IMG/VR virus record: IMGVR_UViG_3300046009_002171
Location: 1 to 26,484 of that record
Length of the DNA: 26,484 nt
Reading direction: 5' to 3' (one strand)
Source: a virus
In this document: in pieces, positions 1-6,803 of the stretch
Layout of the letters: each line of letters begins with the position of its first letter
Numbering within the stretch: position 1 is the first letter of the stretch
Translations under genes and position numbers: made by a program
Notes under the pieces: model-generated
Seen by the model: only the letters and a program-made list of their open reading frames with translations
What the model was told of the DNA's origin: nothing
Database searches by the model: none

Positions 1-1
1 A

Positions 2-229
2 CTGGACTTGGCTGCGAAACTGCCACACAGATGGCAGGACACCTGGCTGCATGGCAACGTGCGAGACAGATCAGCCACCTTTGTTGCGATGGCCTATGAT
101 CTGGCGAAATGTGGTTGGCGTGCACAAGACGTGTACGATGTGCTATGGTCCTGCCCGTGGAACAAGTATCATGACCGTCGTGACGGTGAAGGATACGTCA
201 AAGACATCGTAGACAGGGTGTTTTCATGA
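2..229 (+). CDS. Phage replication protein, C-terminal fragment (primase/helicase-type helical domain)
   Basis: The reading frame is open to the first base, so the start lies outside the window; 75 residues are visible. The visible part has a DRSATFVAMAYDLAKCGW stretch, then a spaced WNKYHDRRDGEGYV segment and a closing helix. This pattern (DRS, long helix, a short 'ds..W..R' turn, 'Y....i...') resembles the small helical domain at the end of phage and plasmid primase-polymerase or primase/helicase proteins, from memory of that family. No catalytic motif is inside the window, so the enzyme type cannot be decided. A TTG at 8 is in frame but has no convincing ribosome site and is probably internal. 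The stop overlaps the next ATG (ATGA at 226-229). Confidence 0.5.
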   Translation: MDLAAKLPHRWQDTWLHGNVRDRSATFVAMAYDLAKCGWRAQDVYDVLWSCPWNKYHDRRDGEGYVKDIVDRVFS

Positions 230-549
230 ACGATTATGGGGCAATGAGTTTCAATGATCTGACCGAACTGATCGGTGACATGCGAAAGCAAATCACCTTC
301 TTGGAACTGGTTGTTGCCGAACAGAGGGCAACCATTCAAGGATACGATCAGGACGCTATCGTTCAAGCGTTGCTGTTGGATAACGCTGGACTTGAGGAAC
401 AAATCAACGAACTTGAGAATCTGGCTGAGGATTTGTATAACGGCCTTAAGGAAGCCGAATCCCAGTTGGATCGTTTAGGTGTCGGACTACGAATGTTCGC
501 ACAGGAAGCTGTGCGAGAATTCGAAGAAATGTTTGAAGATGGAGATTGA
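226..549 (+). CDS. Small acidic coiled-coil protein
   Basis: 107 residues, starting at an ATG that overlaps the previous stop. The protein is almost entirely helical and acidic. Heptad-like spacing of Leu/Ile runs from about residue 10 to 75 (for example LLLDNAGLEEQINELENLAE), followed by a second helix ending in a run of Glu and Phe. There is no Cys/His cluster, signal peptide or membrane segment. It is likely an oligomerising accessory protein of the replication/recombination cluster, but no function can be named. It overlaps the downstream RusA-type gene by 11 bases, which suggests coupled translation. Confidence 0.75.
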   Translation: MNDYGAMSFNDLTELIGDMRKQITFLELVVAEQRATIQGYDQDAIVQALLLDNAGLEEQINELENLAEDLYNGLKEAESQLDRLGVGLRMFAQEAVREFEEMFEDGD

Positions 550-946
550 TGTTTGGGTTCCGATCAAACCAGTCGCGAAACAGCGGCCACGCCTTGCCCG
601 TCGCCGCAAGGGTCGTGGAAATGTTGCGTATACGCCGCAGCCCACTCGAAATTTTGAGACCGAAGTCGCAAACCATGTGCGACGTGAAATCGGTTGTCAT
701 CCAATGTTTGGTGAACAACCCGTTTGTGTTAGAGTTGAAATCCACACCGACGGTTTTCACTTGCACGTTTCGCATGCCGAAGCATCTGTACGTCCTAACG
801 GTGTCCGTGGCGACATAGACAACATTGTGAAATCCATTTTTGACGGGTTGAACGGTGTCACCTGGGTGGATGACAAGCAGGTGGAATCGTTGGAAGTCAT
901 GTTTGTTGGGGTGCCCCGTAAGGGCACCACCTATGTGGGTGACTGA
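539..946 (+). CDS. RusA-family Holliday junction resolvase
   Basis: 135 residues, close to the usual size of the RusA family (about 120). RusA enzymes are dimeric Mg-dependent endonucleases that cut four-way junctions, here presumably during phage recombination or before packaging. Seen in sequence: the N-terminal 'P.KP.AKQRPR' segment (residues 8-18) and YTP at 31-33, both typical of the family; then the acidic active-site region GDIDNIVKSIFDGLNG (91-106) with D92 and D94, followed by W109-V-D111-D112-K-Q-V. These match the conserved 'DxDN..K...D.LNG..w.DD.qV' pattern. A longer GTG start at 479 is possible, but its first 20 residues (MSDYECSHRK...) do not look like the family, so the ATG at 539 is preferred. 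The gene sits among replication genes. Confidence 0.93.
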   Translation: MEIDVWVPIKPVAKQRPRLARRRKGRGNVAYTPQPTRNFETEVANHVRREIGCHPMFGEQPVCVRVEIHTDGFHLHVSHAEASVRPNGVRGDIDNIVKSIFDGLNGVTWVDDKQVESLEVMFVGVPRKGTTYVGD

Positions 947-1152
947 TGGCTATCGGTTCTGCACCTGAGATCGGCTACCAGTTCACCCTGTGGGGCCATA
1001 TGACCCCTGAGGCACGTTTGGCATGGTTCAAGTTTATGCGTGAACAGTGGGGCAGCAATCTGTATGCTGGAGAAGCAGCGATCTGTAGCCCCAACGAACA
1101 GTTACGTGAACAGTATCGAAACGAAATCTTGGAGGAAACCTATGCCGAATAA
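946..1152 (+). CDS. Small hypothetical protein
   Basis: 68 residues. The ATG shares bases with the stop of the RusA-type gene (TGATG). The protein is helical and slightly acidic, with several Trp and Phe residues (LAWFKFMREQW) and no recognised motif. Its 3' end contains the strong ribosome site (GGAGG) of the next gene and overlaps that start by 11 bases. I do not recognise a family; the tight packing between two nuclease-type genes is the only functional hint. Confidence 0.7.
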   Translation: MAIGSAPEIGYQFTLWGHMTPEARLAWFKFMREQWGSNLYAGEAAICSPNEQLREQYRNEILEETYAE

Positions 1153-1687
1153 AGCAGCGTTCTCAGACCGATCCTGGCAGGAACGAGAAACCATTCTGGG
1201 TGACCCAGCGGAACATCGATTCCGTGTGTGGGCAGCAGAACAATATGTTCCCTACACCGATTACGGGTTGCGCCGACCGCAGGTGCCTGTATACAAACTG
1301 CCAGCATTCATCCGTTACACCCCTGACTTTCTGTTGGGTGACGCACTGGTGGAAGTTCAGGGTTGTGGTCGGGATCAGATTGTCAAACTGAAGCATGACA
1401 AACTGTCAGCATTGTCAGATTGGGATAAACAGTTCCCTGTTTACGTTTGGCTGTGGAATCAAACATTGGATCAGATTGGTGTCACAAACATGGATACTGT
1501 TTTTGATCTCACTTTGGAAAGTGCTCGTACACATGATCTTCGGGTCGATGGTTTGTTTGATGGTGACAAACCGTACACCAGTATTCATTGGGATGAACTG
1601 ATTGGTCACCGTGAAGTTCTCAAGACTCCAGATGACTGGTTGATTTTCCGTCCAGACTGGCAGCAATGGAAGGCTGGTCGACAGTGA
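1142..1687 (+). CDS. Putative PD-(D/E)XK-fold nuclease
   Basis: 181 residues from the ATG at 1142, preceded by GGAGG at good spacing; an upstream frame opening is longer but lacks a ribosome site. A Glu in the first helix (E24), then a strand ending in YTPDFLL (P61-D62), then ALVEVQG (E71-x-Q73) followed by a Lys-rich helix (K82, K84, K87) fit the E...PD...(D/E)xK layout of this nuclease fold. Gln replaces the catalytic Lys, a variation known in some members. The C-terminal third is rich in Trp and Asp and not informative. Being next to a RusA-type resolvase favours a role in phage DNA recombination or in degrading host DNA. The fold assignment rests on motif spacing alone. Confidence 0.5.
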   Translation: MPNKAAFSDRSWQERETILGDPAEHRFRVWAAEQYVPYTDYGLRRPQVPVYKLPAFIRYTPDFLLGDALVEVQGCGRDQIVKLKHDKLSALSDWDKQFPVYVWLWNQTLDQIGVTNMDTVFDLTLESARTHDLRVDGLFDGDKPYTSIHWDELIGHREVLKTPDDWLIFRPDWQQWKAGRQ

Positions 1688-2100
1688 AGTTCGGTTACCG
1701 TGACAAGGTTGACCGAGCCGAAATCCCCTATTCTCCAGGTGACGCACCAGGATTCCACGACCCGTCACGACGCATGTACCGTCAACATCATGTGCCCGAC
1801 AACGACTACCAGGCGTTAATGGAAACCGTACCAGGAGCCGATATACCGATGACCGCTGTAGAACGTGAAGCAGACTGGCTGCTGTTCCAAGAAAAACTGG
1901 ATGCAGCCAACCTGACGGAACGAGAGAAGATAGTGGTCGATTGTGTGGTGATGGGCGGCATGTCGCTCAGCCAGGCTGCTGTGGTGGTTGCACAGGCTGA
2001 AGGTTTGAATAAGGCTCCAGCTAAAATGGTTGTCGCCCGATGTCGTGATCGGGCGTTAGAGAAGATTCGTAACGTGTTCACTACTTGGGAGGAACAATGA
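1684..2100 (+). CDS. Sigma-70 region 4-like HTH protein
   Basis: 138 residues from the GTG at 1684, which overlaps the previous stop (GTGA). An in-frame ATG 18 bases earlier (1666) is the alternative. The first 65 residues are Pro/Arg-rich and look disordered. The C-terminal part, about residues 77-131, reads LTEREKIVVDCVVMGGMSLS and continues through a second helix to CRDRALEKIRNVF. This matches the sigma factor region 4 layout: 'LtereR.v..l....gmsl.eiA...', a recognition helix, then 'R.rAl.KlR'. Region 4 recognises the -35 element. No region 2 is visible, so it is not a complete sigma factor. A role as a phage transcription regulator, perhaps for the late operon, is inferred from the domain only. 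Confidence 0.65.
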   Translation: MKFGYRDKVDRAEIPYSPGDAPGFHDPSRRMYRQHHVPDNDYQALMETVPGADIPMTAVEREADWLLFQEKLDAANLTEREKIVVDCVVMGGMSLSQAAVVVAQAEGLNKAPAKMVVARCRDRALEKIRNVFTTWEEQ

Positions 2101-2564
2101 CTGTTGATAACGATTATGTGCGGGACAGTTGGGAATGGGCTGTGTCACGTATCATTGTGGCACACGAACTAGATATGCACACGTCGAACAAGACGATGTT
2201 TCGTGACCTGTATCGGGCTTCGATGTGGGCTGTGATGGCCCGTAAGGCATGGACTGAATATAATCAGTGTGCTGAGGTGCCGTTGCAGGCACATGATTTG
2301 ATTCAACTGTTGGCGAAGAAGCAGCATGATTATGGTCATGCGAACATTATGGAACATGGTCAGCATGGTGTGGCGATCCGTTTGTGGGATAAGATTGCAC
2401 GGTACGATAATTTGTTGCGGCGTGGTGTTGATCCTGAGAATGAGTCGTTGTTGGATACGTTGATGGATATTGTCGGGTATTGTGTGATTTGGTTGATGTT
2501 GGCGAATAACACGTTTGTGTTGCCGTTGGCTGCGGACATGCCGAGGGGGCGTGGCCGTGGTTGA
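2097..2564 (+). CDS. DUF1599-type protein (nucleotide modification-associated domain 1)
   Basis: 155 residues; the ATG overlaps the previous stop and has GGAGG a few bases upstream. Residues from about 66 to 140 contain KKQHDYGHANIMEHGQHGVA, then a conserved-looking IRLWDKIARYDNLL, then ESLLDTLMDIVGYCVIW. This is the hallmark series 'K..DYG....', 'R..dKi.R..nL', 'Es..DTL.D...Y' that I associate with Pfam DUF1599. Comparative-genomic work has linked that family to phage systems making modified DNA bases, and it is helical and MazG-like in general look. The biochemical activity is not established to my knowledge. The C-terminus ends in an Arg/Gly-rich tail (PRGRGRG). It overlaps the next gene by 8 bases. 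Confidence 0.72.
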   Translation: MTVDNDYVRDSWEWAVSRIIVAHELDMHTSNKTMFRDLYRASMWAVMARKAWTEYNQCAEVPLQAHDLIQLLAKKQHDYGHANIMEHGQHGVAIRLWDKIARYDNLLRRGVDPENESLLDTLMDIVGYCVIWLMLANNTFVLPLAADMPRGRGRG

Positions 2565-2805
2565 TCTGCACACCAACGGGATTGTGAACTGTGTACCAAC
2601 GGGAGCGCAGGACGACATCGTGGGGCGGCTGCGGCGTGCTGCTGTCGGCCTCGACATGAACCAGACTGCCGCCGACGAGATTGAACGGCTGCGTGCCACC
2701 CTCAAACTTGTAACCGAACATCCATCACACACAGACGGATACGCAAACTCGGCACAACACTGCGAAAGTTGTGCCGAAATCATGGAGACAATCAATGATT
2801 TATGA
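2557..2805 (+). CDS. Small hypothetical protein
   Basis: 82 residues if translation starts at the GTG at 2557, which has GAGGGGG about 7 bases upstream; a GTG at 2551 is an alternative. The sequence has a short helix pattern (DDIVGRLRRAAVGLD, EIERLRATLKL) and a C-terminal H-x-C-x2-C group (AQHCESCAEIM), possibly a small metal site. Short phage proteins with 'DDIV.RLR...EIERLR' composition are common in environmental phages, but no function is known to me. Confidence 0.6.
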   Translation: MVDLHTNGIVNCVPTGAQDDIVGRLRRAAVGLDMNQTAADEIERLRATLKLVTEHPSHTDGYANSAQHCESCAEIMETINDL

Positions 2806-3058
2806 GGATGAACGAGGCGAACTAATAGACATCCCCGTCAACCAAATCACAGGGGAAAAAACATTGCAAGACGGGTCAACCAGATTCAAATTTATCGGTG
2901 GCCCATACCATGACATGATCTTCCGTGTCTACCCGCCATACGATGTGATACACTGGCCCGACGGCACCACCTACGAGATACATCCACCACTGAACTTGAA
3001 GAAGTCATCAAAATGGGTGTACGTGTATAATCCGCAACCTGAAAGGCGACCAGCATGA
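2795..3058 (+). CDS. Small beta-rich hypothetical protein
   Basis: 87 residues from the ATG at 2795, supported by GGAGA 6-7 bases upstream, and overlapping the previous gene by 11 bases. An in-frame GTG at 2771 is less likely. The core FKFIGGPYHDMIFRVYPPYD resembles the 'F.GGP.dg' motif seen in many small phage proteins, followed by a strand pair with Trp and Tyr (HWPDGTTYEIH, WVYVYN). It is probably a small all-beta domain of unknown role in the early operon. Confidence 0.65.
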   Translation: MIYEDERGELIDIPVNQITGEKTLQDGSTRFKFIGGPYHDMIFRVYPPYDVIHWPDGTTYEIHPPLNLKKSSKWVYVYNPQPERRPA

Positions 3059-3282
3059 CCAACGACCAGCTAGCATTCCAAACTTTGGCAGCAGAAGTAC
3101 GACACTGGTTGAACCATAAACAAGCCACCCTGTGGGCCAACTGGATCATCACTGATCCAGCAGGCGCACAACAGGCCGCTGAATGGTTCGCTAACGAACT
3201 ACAAGCCTTCATGCAGCATCGAATGGAAAACCCGTGGAACACCCGTGACCTAAGTGATCCCAGGTGGGATGTGGTTGCATGA
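3055..3282 (+). CDS. Small hypothetical protein
   Basis: 75 residues, ATG overlapping the previous stop (ATGA). Amphipathic helices rich in Trp, Ala and Gln (VRHWLNHKQATLWANWI, AAEWFANELQAF) suggest a small helical bundle. There is no membrane segment and no known motif. It is followed by another ATGA overlap with a 50-codon gene, so it belongs to the same translationally coupled string. Confidence 0.65.
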   Translation: MTNDQLAFQTLAAEVRHWLNHKQATLWANWIITDPAGAQQAAEWFANELQAFMQHRMENPWNTRDLSDPRWDVVA

Positions 3283-3431
3283 ACCGTGCCGACATGTGTG
3301 AACTGTACGACCAACTCAAAATGTTGGAACAACATTTAAAGGATTGTGGGGCACCCCGTACAATCACTGCACGGGCACACAACGCACTACTGGCCGTAAA
3401 CTGGGGGATAGATAATGCAAACCGCCGCTGA
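3279..3431 (+). CDS. Very small hypothetical protein (50 aa)
   Basis: A 50-residue frame that fills the space between its neighbours exactly. Its ATG overlaps the previous stop (ATGA at 3279-3282) and its end overlaps the next gene by 17 bases. It begins MNRADMCELYDQLKMLEQHL and continues with a basic helix (RTITARAHNALLAVNW). Without it there would be a 132-base hole in an otherwise gapless operon. No family is recognised; the coupling at both ends is the main support. Confidence 0.6.
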   Translation: MNRADMCELYDQLKMLEQHLKDCGAPRTITARAHNALLAVNWGIDNANRR

Positions 3432-3822
3432 CATGCCTGAATGGTGGGAACAAGTGTTCAACCATAAAGAAGCAGAACAACTGGAACGCACAGCACGTCA
3501 AGTGGTGCATCTCCATGAGGAACATGAGGAAGAACGAGACATCCCGATCCCACAGGATTTTGTGGAGATTTCAATGTATGTGCCTGTGGAACAGTTCCAA
3601 GATATTCTGCTAGGTATCCGTAACGGAATCGCTTACACACCTCGTAACGAAGTGTGGCATGACTTCCTATGGCTGATAGGTGAATGTTTGGCTTTAGAGT
3701 ATGTTGATAGCAATCCGTTGTGGGACACACCAGATAACCCTGATGATCCTCTAGGTAACCTGTTAGCAATGTTTCTGCCAGAACCGCCAGGTTCAGGGGA
3801 ACATCCGTGGGGTAGCATGTAG
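3415..3822 (+). CDS. Acidic hypothetical protein, last gene of the plus-strand operon
   Basis: 135 residues from the ATG at 3415 with GGGGGA about 6 bases upstream; an ATG at 3433 is possible. The protein is strongly acidic, with a Glu/His-rich helix (HLHEEHEEERD) near residues 33-43, a central helical part with Trp (VWHDFLWLIGECLALEY) and a Pro/Asp-rich C-terminus (TPDNPDDPLGN, PEPPGSGEHP). No catalytic motif is visible. The stop codon touches the first of four consecutive inverted repeats, so the transcript ends here. Confidence 0.7.
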   Translation: MQTAADMPEWWEQVFNHKEAEQLERTARQVVHLHEEHEEERDIPIPQDFVEISMYVPVEQFQDILLGIRNGIAYTPRNEVWHDFLWLIGECLALEYVDSNPLWDTPDNPDDPLGNLLAMFLPEPPGSGEHPWGSM

Positions 3823-3846
3823 CTACTATAAACTGTTTATAGTAGC
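3822..3846. repeat. Perfect 11-bp inverted repeat at the end of the plus-strand operon
   Basis: Arms 3822-3832 (GCTACTATAAA) and 3836-3846 (TTTATAGTAGC) pair perfectly around a CTG loop. It begins within the stop codon of the preceding gene. No U-tract follows on the plus strand, so it is not a classical terminator by itself. It may protect the 3' end of the mRNA or act together with the following hairpins. Confidence 0.8.
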
Positions 3847-3855
3847 CGCCCTTAT

Positions 3856-3878
3856 TAACGGTTACCAGATAACCGTTA
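3856..3878. repeat. Perfect 9-bp inverted repeat
   Basis: Arms 3856-3864 (TAACGGTTA) and 3870-3878 (TAACCGTTA) with a CCAGA loop. It is the second of four consecutive hairpins in the 106-base convergent junction. Its sequence is unrelated to the other three. Confidence 0.75.
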
Positions 3879-3881
3879 TCA

Positions 3882-3898
3882 TGTTTATGACATAAACA
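3882..3898. repeat. Near-perfect palindrome (8-bp arms, one central base)
   Basis: Arms TGTTTATG (3882-3889) and CATAAACA (3891-3898) around one A. With a one-base centre it cannot make an ideal RNA hairpin, so a protein-binding site is as likely as an RNA structure. It directly abuts the terminator stem. Confidence 0.6.
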
Positions 3899-3928
3899 AG
3901 AAACCCCACCGCACTGGTGGGGTTCTTG
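3897..3928. terminator. Intrinsic terminator between convergent operons
   Basis: A GC-rich stem, ACCCCACC-type arm (to 3910), GCACT loop, GGTGGGGT-type arm (from 3916), is extended by CAAGA/TCTTG with a bulged or mismatched A. The minus-strand side continues with T-rich sequence (TTTCTTGTTTATG), and the plus-strand side has TTCTTGTCATTT. It therefore probably works in both directions, chiefly for the 22-kb minus-strand late operon that ends at 3929. Confidence 0.8.
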
Positions 3929-4192
3929 TCATTTACGGCCACGATTCCTGGCACGATTCTTCCTAGATGATTCAGCTACCAAACGTCCGTCTTTCGTGTG
4001 GGACATGTCTGGCCCGCCTTTACCCATGATGCCACGCCGTCGGCGTGCCTTACCAAGCTCCGACCTGTACTCTTTACGTTCCTCGGTCGAATGGTAGTCG
4101 GTATCGTACGCTTTCTTCTTAGCAGCAGACTTCGGGTTCTTCCGATAGTTTGCAGCCGATTTTCGGGGGTTAGAAACCTTCGGGGGTGCCAT
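3929..4192 (-). CDS. Small basic protein, last gene of the late operon
   Basis: 87 residues, ATG with GAGGAAA upstream. It is extremely basic at both ends, with a middle motif KAYDTDYHSTEERKEYRSEL followed by GKARRRRG and a DMSHTKDGRLV stretch, ending NRARNRGRK. I recall similar 'YDT.YHST.ER..YR.EL...R......D.SHtkdG' proteins from uncultured marine phages, always unnamed. The charge suggests nucleic-acid binding, perhaps in the virion, but this is inference. It overlaps the preceding gene by 23 bases. Confidence 0.75.
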   Translation of the reverse strand: MAPPKVSNPRKSAANYRKNPKSAAKKKAYDTDYHSTEERKEYRSELGKARRRRGIMGKGGPDMSHTKDGRLVAESSRKNRARNRGRK

Positions 4193-4361
4193 ACACTGTT
4201 TCCTCTGGATCGTCGCTTAGAAACGATTCTACGGGCACTGGCGGGGTCGCTGGCAGGGCAGCCAACACATGGTCACCTGTGCCGTCGGTCAGCGGGATGC
4301 GGAACTCGATCTGCTTGGTGTCGGCGTTATAGACGACCTGGGCGATGCGAAGGTCGGTCAC
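4170..4361 (-). CDS. Small hypothetical protein
   Basis: 63 residues starting at GTG (overlapping the previous stop as GTGA), with GAGGG upstream. A short beta-like N-terminus (LRIAQVVYNADTKQIEFRIP) is followed by a Pro-rich tail. It lies between a fibre-like protein and a small basic protein at the end of the late operon. There is no recognisable family; a small virion or chaperone protein for the fibre would fit the position. Confidence 0.6.
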   Translation of the reverse strand: MTDLRIAQVVYNADTKQIEFRIPLTDGTGDHVLAALPATPPVPVESFLSDDPEETVYGTPEGF

Positions 4362-4978
4362 GATGCCCTCGTGAACACGAGACCTGCGACTTGAATGTCA
4401 GACGCGAATGTGTCGGCAACATCTGTTGCCACGCGACGCAAACCGAACATCAACATTTCACCAGCCCCAACAGTGATTGATGTTGCTACGCGTGCGTATT
4501 TCATCTGAAATTGAGATGGCACGGTATGAGTGGTGTAGACGGGCCCAAGCCATCCTGTGACCGCATTGTCGCCATCTGTTGCGGCCAAGTAGTGAAAATC
4601 CATGTTGACATCACCAGAACCAGCCGACCACTGGTTATACAGCATGTCAACATGGCATGTTGACCACCATGAAGGAATGACAACCGAGCCGCCGATTGCT
4701 TCTTCAGTTGAAGCGTCGAGCAGCCAGTAACCGAATCGGCTACCTCCACCACCGCTCAGCGTTGGCGAACCAACAGCAGGACTCATCGCTCCAGCGGAAA
4801 CTCCCAACTTGTCCCCGCTCTTCGGCACAAACCTGCTGGAGAACTGCGACCCTTGCGCCAACTCGTCAGCCGTAATATACTCCGACGAATTAGGTGAACC
4901 CACATCAACAACAGGAAACAAATCACCATTCGCCAAATTAGCACCCGTCAAAGCAGGCAACTGTGAAATCTTAGACAT
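4358..4978 (-). CDS. Tail fibre-like structural protein
   Basis: 206 residues with AAGGAG upstream. The N-terminus MSKISQLPALTGANLANGDL followed by FPVVDVG and an 'ITADEL' segment is the typical start of many phage tail fibre or receptor-binding proteins: a short attachment helix, 'sqLpal', then 'dlfpvvd..........t..eL'. A Gly/Ser linker (LSGGGGS) precedes a beta-rich C-terminal domain of about 120 residues with several Trp and Tyr. It is the second adhesin-type gene after the LamG-containing protein, consistent with a receptor-recognition module at the operon end. Confidence 0.7.
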   Translation of the reverse strand: MSKISQLPALTGANLANGDLFPVVDVGSPNSSEYITADELAQGSQFSSRFVPKSGDKLGVSAGAMSPAVGSPTLSGGGGSRFGYWLLDASTEEAIGGSVVIPSWWSTCHVDMLYNQWSAGSGDVNMDFHYLAATDGDNAVTGWLGPVYTTHTVPSQFQMKYARVATSITVGAGEMLMFGLRRVATDVADTFASDIQVAGLVFTRAS

Positions 4979-4999
4979 AACACACTCCTTTACAAAAAG

Positions 5000-6640
5000 T
5001 TATTCAAGTTCAATAGGTAAACCAGATTCATCCAACATTGGGGTACCATCCTCCAACTGCAACAGATGAACCCAACTAGGACTGGTGGTCACCTCATAAA
5101 ATTGGGCAACCTGCTGCACCTCAGCATCAGTCAATGCTCGTCGCCACACGGCGACAGCAAACAACTCCATATCGGAATAACCCAACGAAACAGAACCACC
5201 AACACGGAACGTGTCACTGTTCGCCAACGAACCAGTAGTGGTATCAACCGTCGTAACACCAGACAACACACCATCCGTTGTTGCCCAAGCCCGATCCAAC
5301 GACACATCACGATGCATCGACAATGTACGCAACTGGCCCGACACAGGAGTCGGGGCAGCCAAACCACCAACACGATTCGTGCCATCCCCAAACCTGTAGG
5401 ATGATACGCCACCAGAGAAAAACATTTGATAACCAGTCATTGTGGCAGCAATACTGGTGCCCTTGCCTGCAACACTGTTGTTAGAGATTGTGCCCCATGT
5501 ACGGTTCACGACCATCACAGTGAACGAATCTGTCGCCCCAAAATCCAACAGGTCATTATCAGGAATCTCCCAATAATCATCTGCACCGAACAACACGACA
5601 GGACGAGTTACAGCAACACTCTTGCGGCCGCTAGTTGCACGGTTGATGGTGACGGTTGCAGCATTCGTTGAGGATTCAACGAATGAGGTTTGGTCACCGT
5701 CAATGATTCCTGTCGTGAAGTTGGCATCCATCTGGACGACACCACCAACCCGATAGATCGTGCGGAAAAACTTGGCGGCAGTATCAATTGCTGCACCCAT
5801 AAACATTGATGCCGTAACAGGAGTAAACGTCACCGTCCCAGCCGTCGTTACCTGTCTGTTGACAGTCCACGACGTTGGTTCCGTTTCCTGATCTGGAGCA
5901 ATCTCAAAAGTAGTGACACGGTTACCAGCCCCATCGTTACCATTGAATGTGACTTGCACCCATCTTGTTTCACCAGCAGGAACATTGAGAGCAAGGCTAT
6001 CAATGTTGATGATGCTCGCATTGTTTCCAGTTGGGGTGATCGCTAAACGCAGCACACCACCTGTTGTCAAGAAAAAAGCGAATTGCCTATCAGGGTCAGC
6101 GAAAGTTGTTCGCTGCAAAATATCATTCGTCCCCGATGGCGTATTCCAATTATCGAACGCTACACGCGCCGTAATAGAAAACGAGGTTGTTGGATTATAA
6201 GCGGCAAGGTTCGGGACAGAACAGTTATTAGATACGGATGCACCAGCACGATACAAATAGTTTTCACCAGTGTGCGTCAACAATGTCGGATATGTGGATG
6301 CGGTGGAACCGTCACCACGTTGAGCATCCAAAACCGAACCACCCCAACCAAGGTTCGGAATCTTCGTAGCCCCCTCAGAAACAGCGTACGCATCCAGCCA
6401 CAAGACGGCATCATCCAACACACCGTTACCAGACCAATACATGTACTCAGCATCATTCAACGTGTCCGCATCAGGGACACGATCAAAATAGTAGTCCACC
6501 AAATCGACACCAGGATTACCGTCATCAACCTCGCCCATCCACCGATCATAAACATCGGTCACAGAATGAGTCGCATGAGTAACCCCATACCTGTTAGATA
6601 GCCTGAGCCAAATCCAATCATTCAAATACCTGAGAGTCAA
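5000..6640 (-). CDS. LamG/concanavalin A-like tail adhesin
   Basis: 546 residues from a TTG at 6640; an in-frame stop shortly upstream leaves no other start before residue 19. Residues 1-110 form a Trp/Asp-rich N-terminal part, probably the virion attachment region. About 140-310 is a beta-sandwich (SFSITARVAFDN..., ETRWVQVTF) and about 355-515 a second one (DSFTVMVVNR..., LRTLSMHRD). The second ends in ELFAVAVWRRALTDAEV, the usual closing strand and helix of LamG-like lectin folds. Such proteins bind glycans on the cell surface; a tail fibre or spike role is inferred. The gene overlaps the preceding zinc-ribbon gene by 23 bases, and the weak TTG start may lower its expression. Confidence 0.75.
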   Translation of the reverse strand: MTLRYLNDWIWLRLSNRYGVTHATHSVTDVYDRWMGEVDDGNPGVDLVDYYFDRVPDADTLNDAEYMYWSGNGVLDDAVLWLDAYAVSEGATKIPNLGWGGSVLDAQRGDGSTASTYPTLLTHTGENYLYRAGASVSNNCSVPNLAAYNPTTSFSITARVAFDNWNTPSGTNDILQRTTFADPDRQFAFFLTTGGVLRLAITPTGNNASIINIDSLALNVPAGETRWVQVTFNGNDGAGNRVTTFEIAPDQETEPTSWTVNRQVTTAGTVTFTPVTASMFMGAAIDTAAKFFRTIYRVGGVVQMDANFTTGIIDGDQTSFVESSTNAATVTINRATSGRKSVAVTRPVVLFGADDYWEIPDNDLLDFGATDSFTVMVVNRTWGTISNNSVAGKGTSIAATMTGYQMFFSGGVSSYRFGDGTNRVGGLAAPTPVSGQLRTLSMHRDVSLDRAWATTDGVLSGVTTVDTTTGSLANSDTFRVGGSVSLGYSDMELFAVAVWRRALTDAEVQQVAQFYEVTTSPSWVHLLQLEDGTPMLDESGLPIELE

Positions 6641-6803
6641 ACTTGAACACCCCCTTCAAACCATTCGCACGGTAACCCGAATTACGACCAGACACCTTCT
6701 GAGGTGAACCATCACAACAAGAATCCTTGTAGCCACATGATGGGCATCTCCACCGACATGCAGTCGGTGGATACAGTTCACCACAATTCAAACATTCCGA
6801 CAT
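6618..6803 (-). CDS. Small zinc-ribbon protein
   Basis: 61 residues; the ATG overlaps the endolysin stop (TGATG), and an upstream TTG is also in frame. The N-terminus carries C4-x2-C7 and, after 12 residues, C20-x2-C23 plus further Cys at 16, 28 and 29 (MSECLNCGELY, RWRCPSCGYKDSCC). This is a typical one-zinc ribbon. The remainder is Gly/Ser/basic. No function is known; position between lysin and adhesin suggests a late accessory protein. Confidence 0.65.
   Translation of the reverse strand: MSECLNCGELYPPTACRWRCPSCGYKDSCCDGSPQKVSGRNSGYRANGLKGVFKFDSQVFE

Noticed and set aside
479-538. GTG-initiated 20-residue extension of the RusA-type gene
   Set aside because: The extension is not seen in the family and lies fully inside the preceding gene; the ATG at 539 gives a normal-length protein.
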